In this document: in pieces, positions 62,428 to 64,000 of the stretch
How the letters are laid out: each line of letters starts with the position of its first letter
Numbering within the stretch: the stretch's first letter is position 1
From: an uncultured Alphaproteobacteria bacterium
Lineage (GTDB): Bacteria > Pseudomonadota > Alphaproteobacteria > HIMB59 > GCA-002718135
Assembly: GCA_902597795.1 (NCBI GenBank)
Contig: CACJZA010000005.1
Span: 19,743-83,742, forward strand
DNA length: 64,000 nt
Direction: 5' to 3'
Notes under the pieces: model-generated
Seen by the model: only the letters and a program-made list of their open reading frames with translations
Databases searched by the model: none
Told to the model about the DNA's origin: nothing
Program-made: the position numbers and the translations under genes

Positions 62428-63172
62428 AGATATATTTTTTAATAATTATCTTGAATTTTGTATAGAAAATAAAAAATAATGATTTAAATAAACCAAAATT
62501 TTTATTATGTCTTAGAGATAAAAAACACTCATAATTTGCAATTGATACTTTTGACCTACTTATTCCTCCACTATAATAATAGATAGTTGGTTTATTATAG
62601 AAAAAAGATCTAATATTTTTACCAACCCTAACCATTAAGTCAAAATCTCCAGATATTTTATATTTTTCATCAAATTTGTTTTTTTTTAGAATACTTGATC
62701 TTGTTAAAGCACTTGAATGAACGAACTTCATACCATAAATCAGGTTTGAATAAATAAATTTTTTTCCTATTTTTGTATGGTGCAATTTATTATCATCATA
62801 TAATAAAATCTGTGAAGAAATAAAATCATATTTATCTATTTCACATGAGTTGATTAGATTCTTAAGACTATTATTATTTATAAAATAATCATCAGATCCT
62901 AAAAAACATATAAATTCACCTGTTGATAAATTAATCAGTTTGTTAAATGCACTGTATATACCACTATCTTTTTCAGAGATAAAATTATTTATTTTATTTT
63001 TATAATTTTTAATCACGGACTGTGATCCATCAATTGATTGACCATCAACAATATTTATTTCGTAATTTTTATATGTTTGATTTAAAATAGAATTTAAGCA
63101 TTTTTGTAGTTTTTTTTTATTATTTTTTACAGCAATACAGATAGAAATTTTAATATTATTTCTAATTTTCAT
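62420..63172 (-). CDS. Glycosyltransferase, GT2 family
   Basis: 250 residues with the GT-A start SICIAVKNNKKKLQKCLNSILNQTY near 9-34, NIVDGQSIDGSQSVI near 40, and the metal-binding region GEFICFLGSDDYF near 87-99. KISGDFDLMVRVGK near 172 is the acceptor-side GDxD block of this WcaA-like subgroup. It lies between the acyltransferase and the Wzy/ligase-type gene (11-base overlap). Confidence 0.85.
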   Translation of the reverse strand: MKIRNNIKISICIAVKNNKKKLQKCLNSILNQTYKNYEINIVDGQSIDGSQSVIKNYKNKINNFISEKDSGIYSAFNKLINLSTGEFICFLGSDDYFINNNSLKNLINSCEIDKYDFISSQILLYDDNKLHHTKIGKKFIYSNLIYGMKFVHSSALTRSSILKKNKFDEKYKISGDFDLMVRVGKNIRSFFYNKPTIYYYSGGISRSKVSIANYECFLSLRHNKNFGLFKSLFFIFYTKFKIIIKKYIYA

Positions 63173-64000
63173 TAGTCACCAAAGAATAAATTAAGAATGA
63201 AAATATTAGTGTTGATCTAGATAAATTCGGTTCTTTAATTAAAGCACCAATTAAACATGTAAGTGAAAAAACAAAAAAAAACTTTTGTGCTATAGAAGCT
63301 CTATTAGATGTATTTTCAATAAAATTATTTTTAATAAATTTAAATGAATTTAAAATAATAAAAAAAATTAATGGTATTACCAGAATTAATCCATATTGAA
63401 TTAATAAATAAAAAATTAATGAGTAACCATCATTTAGGTTAAGAGTTGTTACAAAGCGATAATTTATAACATTGAAGAAAAATGAATCAAATTTAAAAAA
63501 ACCAATTGATCCTGAGCCCAATCCAATAATTGGAGAAATTTTTAAAGTGGCAAAACTCTGCTCTAAATTTTGCAGCCAAACATACAATGATATTTGTGGA
63601 GCAAATCTATTTCCAAAATCATAATTTAATTTTTCATTAGTAATAATTGAAATATCTATTTTCTCATGAACAAAATCAATTTGATAAAATAAAAGAATAC
63701 AAATAAATAGTAAAAGAACACAAACAAAAAATGAATAAGTAGGATTCATTTTTTTTCTTAAAGTTATTATAAAAAAAAGAATAAAAAATAATGATAAGAT
63801 TAAACTTATCATATGTAAAGATTTTGTTAAAAAAGCTGAATATAAAACGAGTAAACTTAATAATATATATATAAATTTTTTATAGTAATTTTTTTCATAA
63901 AAAATTAGTACACATATTGATAAAAATGAACTATAAAAAAAAATTCCTGCATAAGTAGGTTCATTAAAAGTTGATTGATATCTAATATTATTTGAAAAAT
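63162..64000 (-). CDS. O-antigen ligase/polymerase-like membrane protein (cut by window edge)
   Basis: The frame is open from the TAG at 63162-63164 to the end of the window, about 279 residues of a longer gene whose start is outside. It is very hydrophobic with many helices. FNEPTYAGI in the upstream part and PIIGLGSGSIGFF near the C-terminal loop are typical of Wzy_C/O-antigen ligase proteins, which polymerise or ligate undecaprenyl-linked repeats in the periplasm. A start ATG at 63812 exists but the reading frame and membrane pattern continue past it, so it is internal. Polymerase versus ligase cannot be told. Confidence 0.75.
   Translation of the reverse strand, partial: FSNNIRYQSTFNEPTYAGIFFYSSFLSICVLIFYEKNYYKKFIYILLSLLVLYSAFLTKSLHMISLILSLFFILFFIITLRKKMNPTYSFFVCVLLLFICILLFYQIDFVHEKIDISIITNEKLNYDFGNRFAPQISLYVWLQNLEQSFATLKISPIIGLGSGSIGFFKFDSFFFNVINYRFVTTLNLNDGYSLIFYLLIQYGLILVIPLIFFIILNSFKFIKNNFIENTSNRASIAQKFFFVFSLTCLIGALIKEPNLSRSTLIFSFLIYSLVTNEN

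Larger units (their letters stand above)
48673..64000 (-). other. Surface polysaccharide locus, single overlapping minus-strand gene chain
   Basis: Thirteen genes on one strand with overlaps of 1-17 bases at every junction, so one long transcript with translational coupling. Base composition is visibly more AT-rich than the metabolic region to its left and lysine/asparagine/isoleucine codons dominate. The gene set predicts an undecaprenyl-linked, uronic-acid-containing glycan. It runs beyond the right edge. Confidence 0.8.

Noticed and set aside
1..64000. CRISPR array, tRNA, rRNA, transposon or phage genes
   Set aside because: No regularly spaced repeats, no gap large enough with cloverleaf or rRNA sequence, and no transposase or integrase-like protein.

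Overview
The window looks like a streamlined, AT-rich marine alphaproteobacterium of the general SAR11/HIMB59/AEGEAN-169 kind; the exact lineage cannot be fixed by eye. The reasons are very short intergenic gaps, convergent genes whose stop codons touch or overlap, frequent 1-17 base overlaps inside operons, and many genes for nitrogen- and sulfur-containing osmolytes and polyamines. I found no rRNA, tRNA, transposon, phage gene or CRISPR array.

Bases 1-6848 hold housekeeping genes: cimA (cut by the window edge), gltX, nadE, class II DAHP synthase, glmU, an orphan ParA-like ATPase and a Sua5/TsaC gene. Bases 6849-15300 are a polyamine block. The operon aguA-aguB-potF-potA-potB-potC (minus strand) can import a polyamine or agmatine and turn agmatine into putrescine. 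The divergent puuB/puuA pair can then channel putrescine through gamma-glutamylation. Bases 15329-19225 carry an HD-domain protein of the PhnZ-like type and a carnitine-to-glycine-betaine set (thioesterase, BKACE, carnitine dehydrogenase) plus an MDR reductase. A ScfR/RamB-type regulator follows, facing a 59-residue small gene across a 108-base region with paired operator-like repeats.

Bases 20974-28989 are a Dpp/Opp-type ABC importer (fused double ATPase, two permeases, divergent Tat-exported binding protein), co-transcribed with an SDR, a GMC oxidoreductase and an 88-residue unknown. Bases 29054-36906 are a co-directional run. It starts with a homocysteine S-methyltransferase homologue and a GcvT-fold protein. 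A tightly packed six-gene unit follows: FMN 2-hydroxyacid oxidase, ThDP enzyme, transthyretin/HIUase-like protein, DmdA-like DMSP demethylase, OsmC-like protein and an ECHDC3-like crotonase lacking both catalytic glutamates. This unit is the best candidate for an undescribed catabolic module. Bases 36914-48571 add three aldehyde dehydrogenases, a second GMC enzyme, a MaoC-type dehydratase with an MmgE/PrpD protein, an EamA transporter, a gamma-butyrobetaine-hydroxylase-like oxygenase and a class V aminotransferase. Together these could feed a route gamma-butyrobetaine, carnitine, glycine betaine, C1 units.

Bases 48673-64000 are a visibly more AT-rich cell-surface polysaccharide locus running past the window edge. 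It has thirteen minus-strand genes, every one overlapping its neighbour: WecA-like initiator, nucleotide-sugar dehydrogenase, WecB, glycosyltransferases, a heparinase II/III-like protein, two unusual large Gfo/Idh/MocA proteins (one fused to an alcohol dehydrogenase domain), an AAC(3)-like protein, a hexapeptide acyltransferase and a Wzy/ligase-type membrane protein.
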